Shown here: in pieces, positions 5,491 through 5,624 of the stretch
How the letters are laid out: every line of letters begins with the position of its first letter
Numbering within the stretch: the stretch's first letter is position 1
Origin: Candidatus Parcubacteria bacterium
GTDB lineage: Bacteria; Patescibacteriota; Minisyncoccia; Minisyncoccales; Minisyncoccaceae
Direction: 5' to 3'
Length of the DNA stretch: 5,624 nucleotides
NCBI GenBank assembly: GCA_017992335.1
Contig: JAGOOU010000032.1
Span: 1 to 5,624, forward strand
Program-made: the position numbers and the translations under genes
Notes under the pieces: generated by a model
Told to the model about the DNA's origin: nothing
The model's input: only the letters and a program-made list of their open reading frames with translations
Databases searched by the model: none

Positions 5491-5624
5491 TTAATTTCTA
5501 GAAGTTCTACATCAAAAATTAATGTTGCGTTTGGTGGAATAACTCCTCCTGCGCCAGAGCTTCCGTATCCAAGTTCTGGTGGAATAGTTAATTTTCTTTT
5601 TTCTCCAACCTTCATACCAATAAT
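5487..5624 (-). CDS. Partial FKBP-type peptidyl-prolyl cis-trans isomerase, C-terminal 45 residues
   Basis: Only the last 45 residues lie in the window; the start is beyond the right edge. They match the end of the FKBP fold closely: GMKVGEKRKLTIPPELGYG, then a glycine-rich loop, then VIPPNATLIFDVELLEI. By alignment with human FKBP12, the active-site Tyr 82 (GYG), Ile 91 and Phe 99 (IFDVELL) are kept, Ile 90 is Val, and the His 87 position is Ala, as is common in bacterial FKBPs. The enzyme speeds Xaa-Pro isomerisation during folding. Whether it is cytoplasmic or exported cannot be told without the N-terminus. Next to a thiol-disulfide membrane protein, a role in folding surface proteins is attractive but inferred. 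The TGA stop overlaps the downstream ATG. Confidence 0.93.
   Translation of the reverse strand: MIGMKVGEKRKLTIPPELGYGSSGAGGVIPPNATLIFDVELLEIK

Noticed and set aside
1..5624. Alternative genetic code (UGA read as Gly, as in Gracilibacteria/Absconditabacteria)
   Set aside because: TGA ends the FKBP, UppP, AlkD-like and Nudix genes exactly where their families end, often in ATGA overlaps, so it is a stop codon.
1..5624. Defence, mobile or CRISPR system
   Set aside because: No transposase, integrase, repeat array, toxin-antitoxin pair or attachment-site-like repeat was seen; all genes belong to housekeeping or membrane families with uniform composition.

Overview
This window is a very AT-rich stretch (roughly 30% GC by eye). 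Everything I recognise is on the minus strand, so transcription runs from right to left. The gene content and style suggest a reduced-genome Candidate Phyla Radiation bacterium (Patescibacteria, probably Parcubacteria-like). The best marker is the partial gene at the left edge. It has one N-terminal membrane helix followed by a domain that, from memory, typifies the CPR conjugative-type/HerA-like ATPase family. Compact genes, near-zero spacing, a PrmC without its N-terminal domain and few Shine-Dalgarno sites fit the same picture. TGA ends several domain-complete proteins, so the code is standard and not the UGA-to-Gly code of Gracilibacteria/Absconditabacteria.

Layout in transcription order (right to left): the C-terminus of an FKBP-type prolyl isomerase (5487-5624, start outside the window); a membrane protein fusing a CPHC thioredoxin domain to a CcdA/DsbD-like electron-transfer domain (4246-5490); a small DUF167/YggU protein (4021-4245); a divergent PAP2/DUF212 membrane protein (3579-4028); a short PrmC/HemK-type methyltransferase (2939-3577); an UppP/BacA-type undecaprenyl-diphosphatase (2215-2937); an AlkD-like DNA glycosylase (1535-2218); then, after 38 nt holding a candidate promoter, a divergent Nudix protein (669-1496). 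A weak terminator-like hairpin overlaps the Nudix stop codon. Next comes a near-consensus extended -10 promoter, placed so that the left-edge ATPase gene (1-605, incomplete) would be read from a leaderless mRNA.

The first seven genes are joined by overlaps or gaps of -8 to +1 nt and look like one translationally coupled operon. Two themes stand out. One is folding and redox chemistry outside the membrane (FKBP plus thioredoxin/CcdA fusion). The other is lipid-carrier recycling (UppP, with DUF212 as a possible second phosphatase). PrmC (release-factor methylation), AlkD-like (alkylated-base repair) and Nudix (nucleotide clean-up) are housekeeping functions in the same transcript or next to it. 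I see no mobile element, CRISPR array, tRNA or rRNA, and no gene-free stretch longer than 63 nt. I found no clearly new multi-gene system. The most unusual items are the extra CxxC in the thioredoxin/CcdA fusion, the variant UppP active site, the long N-terminal region and box insertion of the Nudix protein, and the leaderless promoter.
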